From NCBI GenBank assembly GCA_905234555.1, contig CAJOHO010000015.1, forward strand, positions 1 through 64,000: a stretch of 64,000 bases of DNA, read 5' to 3'. This DNA comes from an uncultured Bacteroidaceae bacterium. Its GTDB lineage: Bacteria > Bacteroidota > Bacteroidia > Bacteroidales > Bacteroidaceae. Shown piece by piece: positions 35,901-42,750 of this stretch. Every line of letters starts with the position of its first letter. The stretch's first letter is position 1. Under the pieces are notes generated by a model, which was not told the origin of the DNA, did not search any database, and saw nothing but the letters and a program-made list of their open reading frames with translations. Position numbers and translations under genes: made by a program.

Positions 35901-36274
35901 GCACCTACGAAGTCATCGCTCTTCTCTGCCTTTGCCTTGTCCATAGCCTGACGGAAAGCAGGATCGGTGCTGTAGTCAGCCAATGCGTCAACGACATCGG
36001 GAGCAGAAACTTCGAGGATTGCGTTCATACCTCCCTTGAGGTCAAGACCAAGACCGATGGAAATCTCGCGACAACGCTTCAGGTTGTAGTTCCAAAGGTA
36101 GATGTTCTCGGTGTTGAGAGAATCCTCAAGTTCGCGGGCAGCGATCGAATCGGTCTCAGCGAGCTTTGCAATCTTGCTGTCGTAGTGGCTGGTAACCAGC
36201 GAGAATGACAGGTAGAAAAGGCAAATGAGCGTGAGCGCTACTGCCACAAATTTTACAAATCCTTTGTTTTGCAT
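32924..36274 (-). CDS. secDF: Fused protein translocase SecDF with Ala/Glu/Lys-rich insert
   Basis: Inner-membrane protein that uses the proton gradient to help SecYEG-driven export. 1116 residues; fused SecDF is normal in Bacteroidetes. Seen: first membrane helix about 8-26, [16 protein letters not shown] near 74-89, a periplasmic domain, [38 protein letters not shown] region in the SecD half, and a second unit with [14 protein letters not shown] and [19 protein letters not shown]. Odd: roughly 100 residues (about 250-350) of Ala/Glu/Lys-rich low complexity inside the first periplasmic domain, including an in-frame TTCGACAAGCTCAGG element at 286-293 (SVRQAQDK). Leader of about 165 nt with a stable hairpin. 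Confidence 0.96.
   Translation of the reverse strand: [1116 protein letters not shown]
35397..35420. repeat. In-frame TTCGACAAGCTCAGG element (secDF copy)
   Basis: Minus strand GAATCCGTTCGACAAGCTC then AGGATAAAG; core TTCGACAAGCTCAGG matches the porin copy with one change. Lies inside the low-complexity insert of SecD. Confidence 0.65.
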
Positions 36275-36455
36275 TTTTTTGTTTGGTTATATAAATAATT
36301 TGTTAGTTTTGGTCGCTTTCGACATGTTTTTTAGTCACTTCCAGCAATGTTTTTCTGTCACTTCCAGCATGAAATGGACATTAAACACCACAATAAGAAA
36401 CGTCCAAAATGCAGCATTTTGGCGTTCTTACAAGGACTAAAAGTGTGCAAAGGTA
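36275..36455 (-). promoter_or_regulatory. secDF promoter and structured leader
   Basis: Minus-strand -7 box TACCTTTG at 36455-36448. The leader holds an inverted repeat (arms about 13 bp with one bulge, 36399-36426, centre CCAAAATGC/GCATTTTGG) and a direct repeat TGCTGGAAGTGAC twice. A 19-codon hydrophobic reading frame (36417-36358, beginning MLHFGRFLLW) lies in the leader. No gene is seen between 36456 and 36598, only a C-rich stretch ending in a GC palindromic element. Confidence 0.55.
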
Positions 36456-36588
36456 GTGATTTTTCGTGAAATCCCCACATTTTTCGCAAAAAATTCTGCA
36501 TCTATATACCTTATTTTATAGTTTTGCCCTCCAAATCCACCAAAACCACCCCCAAGAGTTGACAATCCCTCACCCCTCTTCCCTCAAT

Positions 36589-36620
36589 ACCCCTCCCCTC
36601 ATGGGAGGTCGGGAGGAGTC
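36589..36620. repeat. GC palindromic element at the broken end of the VapE remnant
   Basis: CCCCTCCCCTCATGGGAGG then GGGAGG; degenerate copy. The VapE-like reading frame runs into it and stops, so the element marks the truncation point. Confidence 0.65.
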
Positions 36621-37045
36621 TTACTCGCATGCTGGCTGGGACGGATGGCTTCCAACTCGTCGAGGTTCACCAGCAGGTTATTCGTCAGCGCCATCTCCTT
36701 GTCGAACTTGTTCGAGAGGTTGAGATGATCCAGATAATAGCCGCGAAGGTGAGGCGGCAACATCCGACGCACAAACGTCGTCTTGCCACAACCCTGCGAA
36801 CCGATCAAGGTCGGCACACACTCGTTTCCATGCAACGTGTCCATCTGGAGCCAGTGGGCAACCGTCGAGAGGAACCAAGTCGAGAGGAACGCCTGCTGCT
36901 CGCTGCTCACGCCAGGCAAGCGGCTGAAGAGACGGACGATGTGGTTCTGTCCGTCCCACTTGGGCAGGTGGCTGAGATAATCCTTGATGGGATCGAAGGC
37001 AGGCACCTCGTTTGAGTTATGGTTTCTATGGAGGTGATAGCGCAT
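36599..37045 (-). pseudogene. VapE/VirE-type P-loop ATPase fragment
   Basis: 148-residue fragment of a virulence-associated E family (primase-helicase-like) protein that is common on Bacteroidetes mobile elements. Seen: FDPIKDYLSHLPKWDG, and the P-loop GSQGCGKTTFVRRML near residues 83-97, then LVNLDELEAI (Walker B-like). Intact relatives are several hundred residues long; here the N-terminal primase part is missing and the C-terminus ends in a peptide (KTPPDLP) encoded by a GC palindromic element. Probably a remnant of a lost mobile element. No intact neighbour of phage or integrative type is seen. Confidence 0.8.
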
Positions 37046-37111
37046 GCTTCATGGATGCCCATACAGGCCGCATTCTCGAAACTTGGTCAAGTTTCATGGT
37101 TTGCTACTAAT

Positions 37112-37153
37112 AACGGAAAGAAGGTAATTAAGTGAAGAGTGAAGAATGAAGAA
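37112..37153. repeat. Left 42-bp direct repeat flanking the phosphoribosyltransferase gene
   Basis: Begins AACGGAAAGAAGGT and ends in GTGAAGA/GAATGAA heptamers. Matches 38177-38218 over 42 bp with one mismatch. The part before the heptamers is unique sequence, so this is more than shared satellite DNA. Confidence 0.85.
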
Positions 37154-37255
37154 TCCCAGAGGAATGATTGAGTGTTTTTTTACCTCAAACTAGCAGAAAA
37201 TGTCGAAAATGTGAAAAAAGAAAGGGGAAAAGTTCTGAAAATGTGATTTTTGTTG

Positions 37256-37263
37256 TATATTTG
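37256..37263 (+). promoter_or_regulatory. Promoter -7 box of the phosphoribosyltransferase gene
   Basis: TATATTTG, a TAnnTTTG match, 27 nt before the ATG at 37291. Confidence 0.6.
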
Positions 37264-37290
37264 CAGGCAGAAAGGATAAAAGATACGACT

Positions 37291-38097
37291 ATGGGCGTAA
37301 GATTCGACAGCGAGCAGCAACGATTCGTGTTTGACTTTGAGCACGACGGAACAGGCGACATCGTCAGTCTGACCGGTGACGGCTACCAGGTGGAGGCATT
37401 TGGCAAGTGCTTCTACTACGGCTATGAGTTTGGCGACGAGGTGGACGGCAGCGTCCGCTCGGCATTCATCAAGTACGTCAAGTTCACCCAGCACCTGCAG
37501 GACGACCCTAATCTGACGCAGTTCATCCAAAAGGCGGTGAACAACCTGAACCGCCGCATCAATCTTTACGACTACGACCTCGTAGTGATGCCGCAGTCGT
37601 CGAGCCGTGTCAACAACTACATGCTGCGCTATATCTACCGCTTTGCTCAGCCCACGCTGCGCAAGATGGAGCTGGTGAAGAACCTGCCCGCCAATATCTC
37701 CTTCGACATGGATGCCTTCACAGAGGCGTACCTCGATGATGTGCTTGAAAATGGTCGCCCCCGTTACACCGAGGCCCAGAAGGAAGAGGTGCGCCAACAG
37801 ATTGCCGGTATGCTCGACCTGATTCATCAGAAGGACTACTTCACCATCGCCCGCGACGTGAAGAAGAGCCGTTTCCGCCCCTACATGACTCAGTTCCTTC
37901 GGTTCGCCAACAAGGCCGACGAGGAACTTTGCCAGACGATACGGCAGCAGAACGTGCTGGTCATCGACGACGTGACCACCAGCGGTTCAACCTTAGGCGA
38001 GGTACTTCGTACGCTGCGCATCCTGAACGAGGACAACCGCATCACCATCTTCAGCCTCATTGGCCGTCGTGACCTCATGGCCGATGTTACCACTTGA
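37291..38097 (+). CDS. Phosphoribosyltransferase-domain protein
   Basis: 268 residues. Seen: the PRPP-binding signature VLVIDDVTTSGST at 222-234, typical of type I phosphoribosyltransferases; the rest is not a close match to a purine or pyrimidine salvage enzyme I can name. N-terminal 90 residues are rich in aromatic and acidic residues. I chose the ATG at 37291 because it follows a -7 box by 27 nt; a longer frame starts at 37168 but overlaps that promoter. Stands alone between 42-bp direct repeats and ends in a strong terminator. Cytoplasmic. Specific reaction unknown. Confidence 0.75.
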   Translation: MGVRFDSEQQRFVFDFEHDGTGDIVSLTGDGYQVEAFGKCFYYGYEFGDEVDGSVRSAFIKYVKFTQHLQDDPNLTQFIQKAVNNLNRRINLYDYDLVVMPQSSSRVNNYMLRYIYRFAQPTLRKMELVKNLPANISFDMDAFTEAYLDDVLENGRPRYTEAQKEEVRQQIAGMLDLIHQKDYFTIARDVKKSRFRPYMTQFLRFANKADEELCQTIRQQNVLVIDDVTTSGSTLGEVLRTLRILNEDNRITIFSLIGRRDLMADVTT

Positions 38098-38120
38098 AAT
38101 CATGAGGGAAGAAAGAAGAA

Positions 38121-38160
38121 ACCTCCTGTCAAGCACGAAAGATTTGACAGGAGGTTTTCT
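38121..38160 (+). terminator. Rho-independent terminator after the phosphoribosyltransferase gene
   Basis: 12-bp perfect stem ACCTCCTGTCAA (38121-38132) with TTGACAGGAGGT (38144-38155), followed by TTTCTTTTATTT. Confidence 0.92.
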
Positions 38161-38176
38161 TTTATTTCACATCCAG

Positions 38177-38218
38177 AACGGAAAGAAGGTCATTAAGTGA
38201 AGAGTGAAGAATGAAGAA
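38177..38218. repeat. Right 42-bp direct repeat flanking the phosphoribosyltransferase gene
   Basis: Same sequence as 37112-37153 with a single A/C difference, 1,065 bp apart, same orientation. The region 38219-38325 holds nothing else that I recognise. Confidence 0.85.
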
Positions 38219-38325
38219 GAGTCATAGAATGGACAGGTGTTCTGATACTACAGCCTGAAAAATGGGATAAATTTTGCTTTTTTCTCAAAAAAATCGCACG
38301 AATAGTAAAAAAATGTTGTGTTATA

Positions 38326-38380
38326 GTTCAAAATTAAACTTTTATTTGTATATTTGCGCCGTTAAAGTTTAATTTTGAAC
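38326..38380 (+). promoter_or_regulatory. hipBA-1 promoter inside a perfect 17-bp inverted repeat (operator)
   Basis: Left arm GTTCAAAATTAAACTTT (38326-38342), right arm AAAGTTTAATTTTGAAC (38364-38380), perfect complements. The 21-nt spacer contains the -7 box TATATTTG (38349-38356). The right arm ends 4 nt before the hipB ATG. This is the layout expected for autorepression by HipB or the HipBA complex. Confidence 0.85.
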
Positions 38381-38384
38381 TGTT

Positions 38385-38744
38385 ATGGAAGATATTTACA
38401 TGTTAACAGATGCTGCAATTCTTTCCAGAATCGGAGAGAAGATAAAGTCTGTTAGGCTCAAGCAAAACATCACCCAACAAAGTCTGTCGGAAGCTGCAAA
38501 CGTGTCTCTGTCCTCTATAAAGAAAATGGAAAAGGGAGAGATTCGTTCGTTTGACTCTCTGCTCCGGCTATTACGTACATTAGGACAGTTGGACGCGCTC
38601 CAACAATTAGTAGAAGAAGAGCAACTCAGCCCTAATGAATATTACAATCTTGTTCATTCATCCAAGACCCACCTGAGGAAAAGAGCTGCGAAAAAAGGTG
38701 GAATGAATGTCAATCATAAACAACAGGAGGAATCAGAATGGTAG
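38385..38744 (+). CDS. hipB: HipB-like antitoxin / XRE repressor (module 1)
   Basis: 119-residue helix-turn-helix protein. Seen: XRE domain about residues 13-67 (IGEKIKSVRLKQNITQQSL, ANVSLSSIKKMEKGE in the recognition region), then an acidic helix and a basic tail. In HipBA systems this protein neutralises the HipA kinase and represses its own operon. An in-frame ATG at 38400 is an alternative start. Preceded by a perfect 17-bp operator; overlaps hipA by 7 nt. Confidence 0.9.
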   Translation: MEDIYMLTDAAILSRIGEKIKSVRLKQNITQQSLSEAANVSLSSIKKMEKGEIRSFDSLLRLLRTLGQLDALQQLVEEEQLSPNEYYNLVHSSKTHLRKRAAKKGGMNVNHKQQEESEW

Positions 38745-40018
38745 ATGTAGCTAAAGTGAGTATGTTCGGCTTTCCTGTCGGAACATTCAGCTGGGATGAA
38801 AGATATGAGGTCGTAAGGTTTGAATATGACCATGATTTCGTGGGGTGTGGTCTGGAACCATCCCCGTTGATGATGCCCGTACGTGAAGGACGAGTCTATT
38901 CTTTTACGGGATTGGACAAAGAAACTTTTAAGGGACTGCCAGGTATGTTGGCGGACTCGTTGCCAGACACATACGGTCGTGCGTTGTTTGACAGATGGCT
39001 TGCCTTAACAGGAATGACGAGTAGTAACCCTATTGAAACCTTATGTTTCATGGGTAAGCGTTGTATGGGAGCTTTGGAGTTTGAACCAGCACTGGATGTT
39101 TCCTACAACGCTCATTCCAAATTTGCTATTGATTCATTGGTCGAAGTTGCCAAAGAGGCGTTAGCTCATAAGAACGCATTTGGAGCAAATCTGAAAGATG
39201 ACAAGAAAAAGGCTATCGCAGAGATTCTTCGTCTTGGAACGTCTGCTGGTGGTCAACGTGCCAAAGCCATCATCGCGTACAATAAAGCGACTGGAGACGT
39301 ACGTTCTGGACAGGTAGAAGCTCCTGCTGGATTCGATTATTACCTGATCAAGTTGGACGGTGTTTCTACAAAAGCAGGATTCAAAGAGACAGAAAACTTT
39401 GGACGCTTGGAATACTCTTTCTATAAATTGGTGAAAGAATGTGGCATAGAAATGTCAGAGTGCTCACTCATTGAGGAAAACGGTCGTGCACATTTTCTTA
39501 CAAAGCGTTTTGACCGCAAGGATGGCAGGAAGATCCACATGCAGACACTTTGCGGCATTGCACATTTCGATTACAGGCTTCATCGTGCATATTCCTACGA
39601 GCAAGCCTTCAACGTGATGAGAGCTTTGCACCTGTCGTATTCTGAAGCCAAGGAAATGTTCAGAAGAATGGTTTTCAACGTAGTTGTACGCAATCAGGAC
39701 GACCATACCAAGAACATATCGTTCCTCATGGGGGAAGGCGGCACATGGCATTTGTCCCCAGCCTATGATATGGGCTATGCTTACAATCCTGATGGAGGTT
39801 GGACGGCAACTCACCAGATGTCTATCAACGGGAAATTTGATGCTATCACTCGTCAAGACTTGTTGGCTTTTGCCCTTCAGAACAACATAAAAGATGCTGC
39901 AGACATTATTGAGGAGATATGTGATGCAGCGTCTCGCTGGCCGGCAATTGCTAAGGAGTGCGAAGTTCCATCAGGCATGATTGACACCATCGTTCCTAAT
40001 TTCCAACTTCATCTTTAG
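38738..40018 (+). CDS. hipA: HipA-like serine/threonine kinase toxin (module 1)
   Basis: 426 residues, normal for HipA. HipA kinases phosphorylate targets such as glutamyl-tRNA synthetase and cause growth arrest. Seen: N-terminal subdomain with VGTFSWDERYEVVRFEYD, SPLMMPVREG, LPGMLADSLPDTYGRALFD, P-loop-like SAGGQRAKAII near 169-179, catalytic NQDDHTKN at 319-326 and metal-binding PAYDMGY with Asp344. Overlaps hipB. Target unknown. Converges with a second hipBA module 28 nt away. Confidence 0.92.
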   Translation: MVDVAKVSMFGFPVGTFSWDERYEVVRFEYDHDFVGCGLEPSPLMMPVREGRVYSFTGLDKETFKGLPGMLADSLPDTYGRALFDRWLALTGMTSSNPIETLCFMGKRCMGALEFEPALDVSYNAHSKFAIDSLVEVAKEALAHKNAFGANLKDDKKKAIAEILRLGTSAGGQRAKAIIAYNKATGDVRSGQVEAPAGFDYYLIKLDGVSTKAGFKETENFGRLEYSFYKLVKECGIEMSECSLIEENGRAHFLTKRFDRKDGRKIHMQTLCGIAHFDYRLHRAYSYEQAFNVMRALHLSYSEAKEMFRRMVFNVVVRNQDDHTKNISFLMGEGGTWHLSPAYDMGYAYNPDGGWTATHQMSINGKFDAITRQDLLAFALQNNIKDAADIIEEICDAASRWPAIAKECEVPSGMIDTIVPNFQLHL

Positions 40019-40046
40019 AGCGACTACGTCAATTGATCCCTGTTTT

Positions 40047-41558
40047 TTAAGTTTTAATTCTCGGTAATAGTAGTTCTGTTACGAACTGGCGCAGGTTTTC
40101 TTCGTTCATCTTGATGCCACCACACTCGGCGATGCGCTTGCCTGTTGTTGACTTTGGACTGATGGTGGCGCGATACTCTACGCCATTCATCCGTGCCGTC
40201 AGACGGAACGCCCCGTTTCCCATCTCCTGCCATTGGGCATCCTCCACAGATGTGCCGTCCTCCAGCACAAAACCGAGCACATGGGGTTTGTATCCATGCA
40301 GACCTGACAGCAGGTCGGGCGTCGTCTCTGCGAAGTGACGTTCGACCACATCCTGCCAATGCTCGCTCACGCCATACTTAGAGGCAATAGCGCGGAACAG
40401 CATCACCGCATCCACGCATTCTGCAATGATGGCATTAGGGTTCTTGATGTTATGAATCCGTCCGAATGTTAACAGGTCATCCTTGTTAATGTTCATTCTT
40501 TTCCCGTTCAGAGAGAGATTATGCGACGGATCGAACTTGTTCCCAAGATTGAAGCAAGAGAAGGTTAGGTCGTAAGCCGGAGTTATGTGCCATTCGCCAC
40601 CATCACGCATCAAGAAAGAGAAATTCTTGATGTGAGCATCCACGTTGGCTGTCAGGATGTTGAACACAGCTCTCCGATACGTCTCTTCAATCTCTGCGTA
40701 AGGCAAGTGAAGACGTCGGCACACATCCATCAGGTCTTCGTATGAAGAAGCATCAGGCATCATGGCCGCCAGCGTCTGTGTGTGATACTTCTCGCCCCTC
40801 TGGCGGTCATAGCGTTCCGTCAGGAAGTGGCATTCACCGTCGATCTCAATCAGTTGCGACGGCATCATCTGGATGTTACATGCCTGAGCCATCTCATAAT
40901 AAACTATCTCGAAGCGGGTCAGCGGATAATGACGTGTCTCCGAGAATTTCAACAGATAGTAGGTGTAATCTTCGGAAAGATCTATCTGTCCGGAACGAAT
41001 CTCATCCGTCTTATTGTTTCGGGCGATGACTGCTTTAGCGTGATTGCCGCCAGCTGAAGTGCCTACCTCGTAGAGCACATCCATATTCAGTTGGTGGGTA
41101 CCGGATGTCACATCCTCTCTGTTGGCAAGAATCTCCTGAGCGCGAAGGTATAGGTCGCGTAACGCGATGTCCTTATTTTCTTCTATTGGGATAGCAGGTT
41201 CAAACTCCAAAGCTCCCATGCCGCGCTTGCCGATGAAGGCCAGCTTGTCAACAGGCGTCACTTGCGAAGCCGTCAGATGGTGTTCTGCTACCCACGCCTG
41301 ATACACCTCGTTGCCCCATCCGCCTGGCAGAGAGTCGGCGATGAAAGCAGGGAGTCCTGAGAAGATGCCACGGTCGGTCTCACCCATGAAAGGCAATCTG
41401 TATCTGGGGTTGTGAATGGAAGCCGTCAAGGGAGCGATGTCCACGCCCTCACGGATAAAGTCTTTGTCGTAACTGAAGATAGCGCGTTTACGACTGAAGT
41501 CCCACATGATGGTGCCAACGGGTCGGCCCCATATCTTAACCAATACTACGTTTTCCAT
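40047..41558 (-). CDS. hipA: HipA-like kinase toxin with C-terminal extension (module 2)
   Basis: 503 residues, about 70-80 longer than module 1. Seen: VKIWGRPVGTIMWDFSRKRAIF, LPAFIADSLPGGWGNEV, SAGGNHAKAVIARN near 203-216, catalytic NVDAHIKNFSFL near 330-341 and PAYDLTFS near 354. The extra C-terminal 80 residues (after TTPDLLSG) form a small beta-rich segment of unknown role (YRATISPKSTTGKRIAECGG). I chose ATG at 41558 (MENVVLVKIWG); it overlaps the 3' end of its hipB by 23 nt. Only about a third similar to module 1 by eye, so not a recent duplication. Confidence 0.92.
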   Translation of the reverse strand: MENVVLVKIWGRPVGTIMWDFSRKRAIFSYDKDFIREGVDIAPLTASIHNPRYRLPFMGETDRGIFSGLPAFIADSLPGGWGNEVYQAWVAEHHLTASQVTPVDKLAFIGKRGMGALEFEPAIPIEENKDIALRDLYLRAQEILANREDVTSGTHQLNMDVLYEVGTSAGGNHAKAVIARNNKTDEIRSGQIDLSEDYTYYLLKFSETRHYPLTRFEIVYYEMAQACNIQMMPSQLIEIDGECHFLTERYDRQRGEKYHTQTLAAMMPDASSYEDLMDVCRRLHLPYAEIEETYRRAVFNILTANVDAHIKNFSFLMRDGGEWHITPAYDLTFSCFNLGNKFDPSHNLSLNGKRMNINKDDLLTFGRIHNIKNPNAIIAECVDAVMLFRAIASKYGVSEHWQDVVERHFAETTPDLLSGLHGYKPHVLGFVLEDGTSVEDAQWQEMGNGAFRLTARMNGVEYRATISPKSTTGKRIAECGGIKMNEENLRQFVTELLLPRIKT

Positions 41559-41868
41559 GACTTGCCCTCTTTCGTTGTTTACTTTGTTGCTTGAATAACT
41601 GATACGGATCCAGCAACACCTCTGGTAATGTGTCCTCCAGATTGTCTGCAAAACCAATAGCCTGAAGTAAGGCTATGAAGTTCGCCAGCGTAAGGTTGAA
41701 GGTCAGACCATTCTCAAACCGTCTGATGGTGCTCATGCTGATTCCTGTCTTCTCGGATACCTCCTTCTGCGTTATCTGCATAGCTATCCGAGTGTCTTTA
41801 TACCTTTGCCCCAACAAGTGGATAATTCTGGCAGGGGTTTGGTTTTGTGCATCAAGTTTTGTATTCAT
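41536..41868 (-). CDS. hipB: HipB-like antitoxin / XRE repressor (module 2)
   Basis: 110-residue XRE protein. Seen: helix-turn-helix about residues 27-70 (ITQKEVSEKTGISMSTIRRFENG) and a basic tail. Pairs with the downstream HipA. Its -7 box TATCTTTG (41880-41873) ends only 4 nt before the ATG, so the transcript is probably leaderless or nearly so. Confidence 0.88.
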   Translation of the reverse strand: MNTKLDAQNQTPARIIHLLGQRYKDTRIAMQITQKEVSEKTGISMSTIRRFENGLTFNLTLANFIALLQAIGFADNLEDTLPEVLLDPYQLFKQQSKQRKRASHGKRSIG

Positions 41869-41872
41869 GGCG

Positions 41873-41880
41873 CAAAGATA
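41873..41880 (-). promoter_or_regulatory. hipBA-2 promoter -7 box, leaderless transcript
   Basis: Minus-strand TATCTTTG followed by CGCC and the hipB ATG. Transcription starting about 5-7 nt after the box would begin at or next to the start codon. Confidence 0.65.
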
Positions 41881-41940
41881 GGTAATCTTTTTAAAATACG
41901 AAAGTAAAAAGCAAATAATTTGTTATTATGCGGTCATATT

Positions 41941-41987
41941 TGATTGGTTATCGTTGTTTTTAACCATCAAACGTTCATCGATGAACG
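41941..41987. promoter_or_regulatory. Palindromes between hipB-2 and the thioredoxin gene
   Basis: A perfect 16-bp palindrome CGTTCATCGATGAACG (41972-41987) and a looser pair TGATTGGTTA/TAACCATCA (41941-41969). They lie 75-120 nt upstream of hipB-2 and could be operators for it; no promoter is seen next to them. The rest of 41881-42037 shows nothing else. Confidence 0.35.
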
Positions 41988-42037
41988 CAAAACAGTCGCC
42001 TCCGCATCGTTGTAACCGTTGACTTCGTTTTCAAAAA

Positions 42038-42158
42038 AAATGCGAATTTATTTTGTATTTCTCTCGTTTTGCACTATCTTTAGATAAGATAGGCTGCACT
42101 CGGAAATAAAAATAAATGCGAATTTATTTTGTATTTCTCTCGTTTTGCACTATCTTTG
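42038..42158 (+). repeat. Two-copy promoter repeat upstream of the thioredoxin gene
   Basis: An identical 44-bp unit at 42038-42081 and 42114-42157 (AAATGCGAATTTATTTTG start, CACTATCTTT end), separated by an AGGCTGCACTCGG(A)AATAAAAATAA linker like that of the 3241-3608 array. The upstream -7 box ends TATCTTTA; the downstream one ends TATCTTTG (42151-42158) with TTTG exactly 19 nt before it. Confidence 0.85.
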
Positions 42159-42214
42159 CACTCTGAACGGTGAAAAGTTTATGCATTATTAGAAATTGAA
42201 GTCATAGCAGAAGT

Positions 42215-42721
42215 ATGAAGAAGCAATTGATTTTGTCATTGTTGGCTGTATGTTTTACGCTGACCATGAGTGCCCAGACGGGACTGAAAAAAGTGTATAA
42301 TGAGGATATCAACCCCATCGAACAGATAGACCAGGCCGTAGCAAAGGCGAAGTCCGAAGGTAAGTTCGTGATCTGTCAGGTGGGTGGCAACTGGTGTCCC
42401 TGGTGTTTGCGTTTTGCAGACTTCATCACCAAGGACACCACGATCAGCAACGTCATTGAACAGAACTTCGTCTATATCCACGTAAACTACAATCCTCGTA
42501 AATCGGCTGGTGCTGAGAAAGATGCTCAGGCCGAGGCTATGCTGCAACGACTGAACAACCCAGCTCGTTTCGGATTCCCTGTATTCGTGGTTCTGGACGA
42601 AAACGGTAAAGTCATCCATCTTCAGGATTCGAGTTTTCTGGAAGAAGGACAAGGTTACAGCCAAGAAAAAGTGCTCCGTTTCTTCCAGAACTGGACACCA
42701 CAGGCTGTTGGAGGAAACTGA
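42215..42721 (+). CDS. Secreted thioredoxin-fold protein
   Basis: 168 residues. Seen: signal peptide about 1-20 (MSAQ), then a thioredoxin fold with the redox site WCPWC at 60-64 and cis-Pro region FGFPVFVV near 115-122. Resembles DUF255/thioredoxin_7-type periplasmic proteins that reduce or isomerise disulfides. No partner gene nearby; convergent with GH115 29 nt downstream. Driven by the intact copy of the promoter repeat. Confidence 0.85.
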   Translation: MKKQLILSLLAVCFTLTMSAQTGLKKVYNEDINPIEQIDQAVAKAKSEGKFVICQVGGNWCPWCLRFADFITKDTTISNVIEQNFVYIHVNYNPRKSAGAEKDAQAEAMLQRLNNPARFGFPVFVVLDENGKVIHLQDSSFLEEGQGYSQEKVLRFFQNWTPQAVGGN

Positions 42722-42750
42722 TGAGGGGAAGTTTTATACGAGAGTGATGC

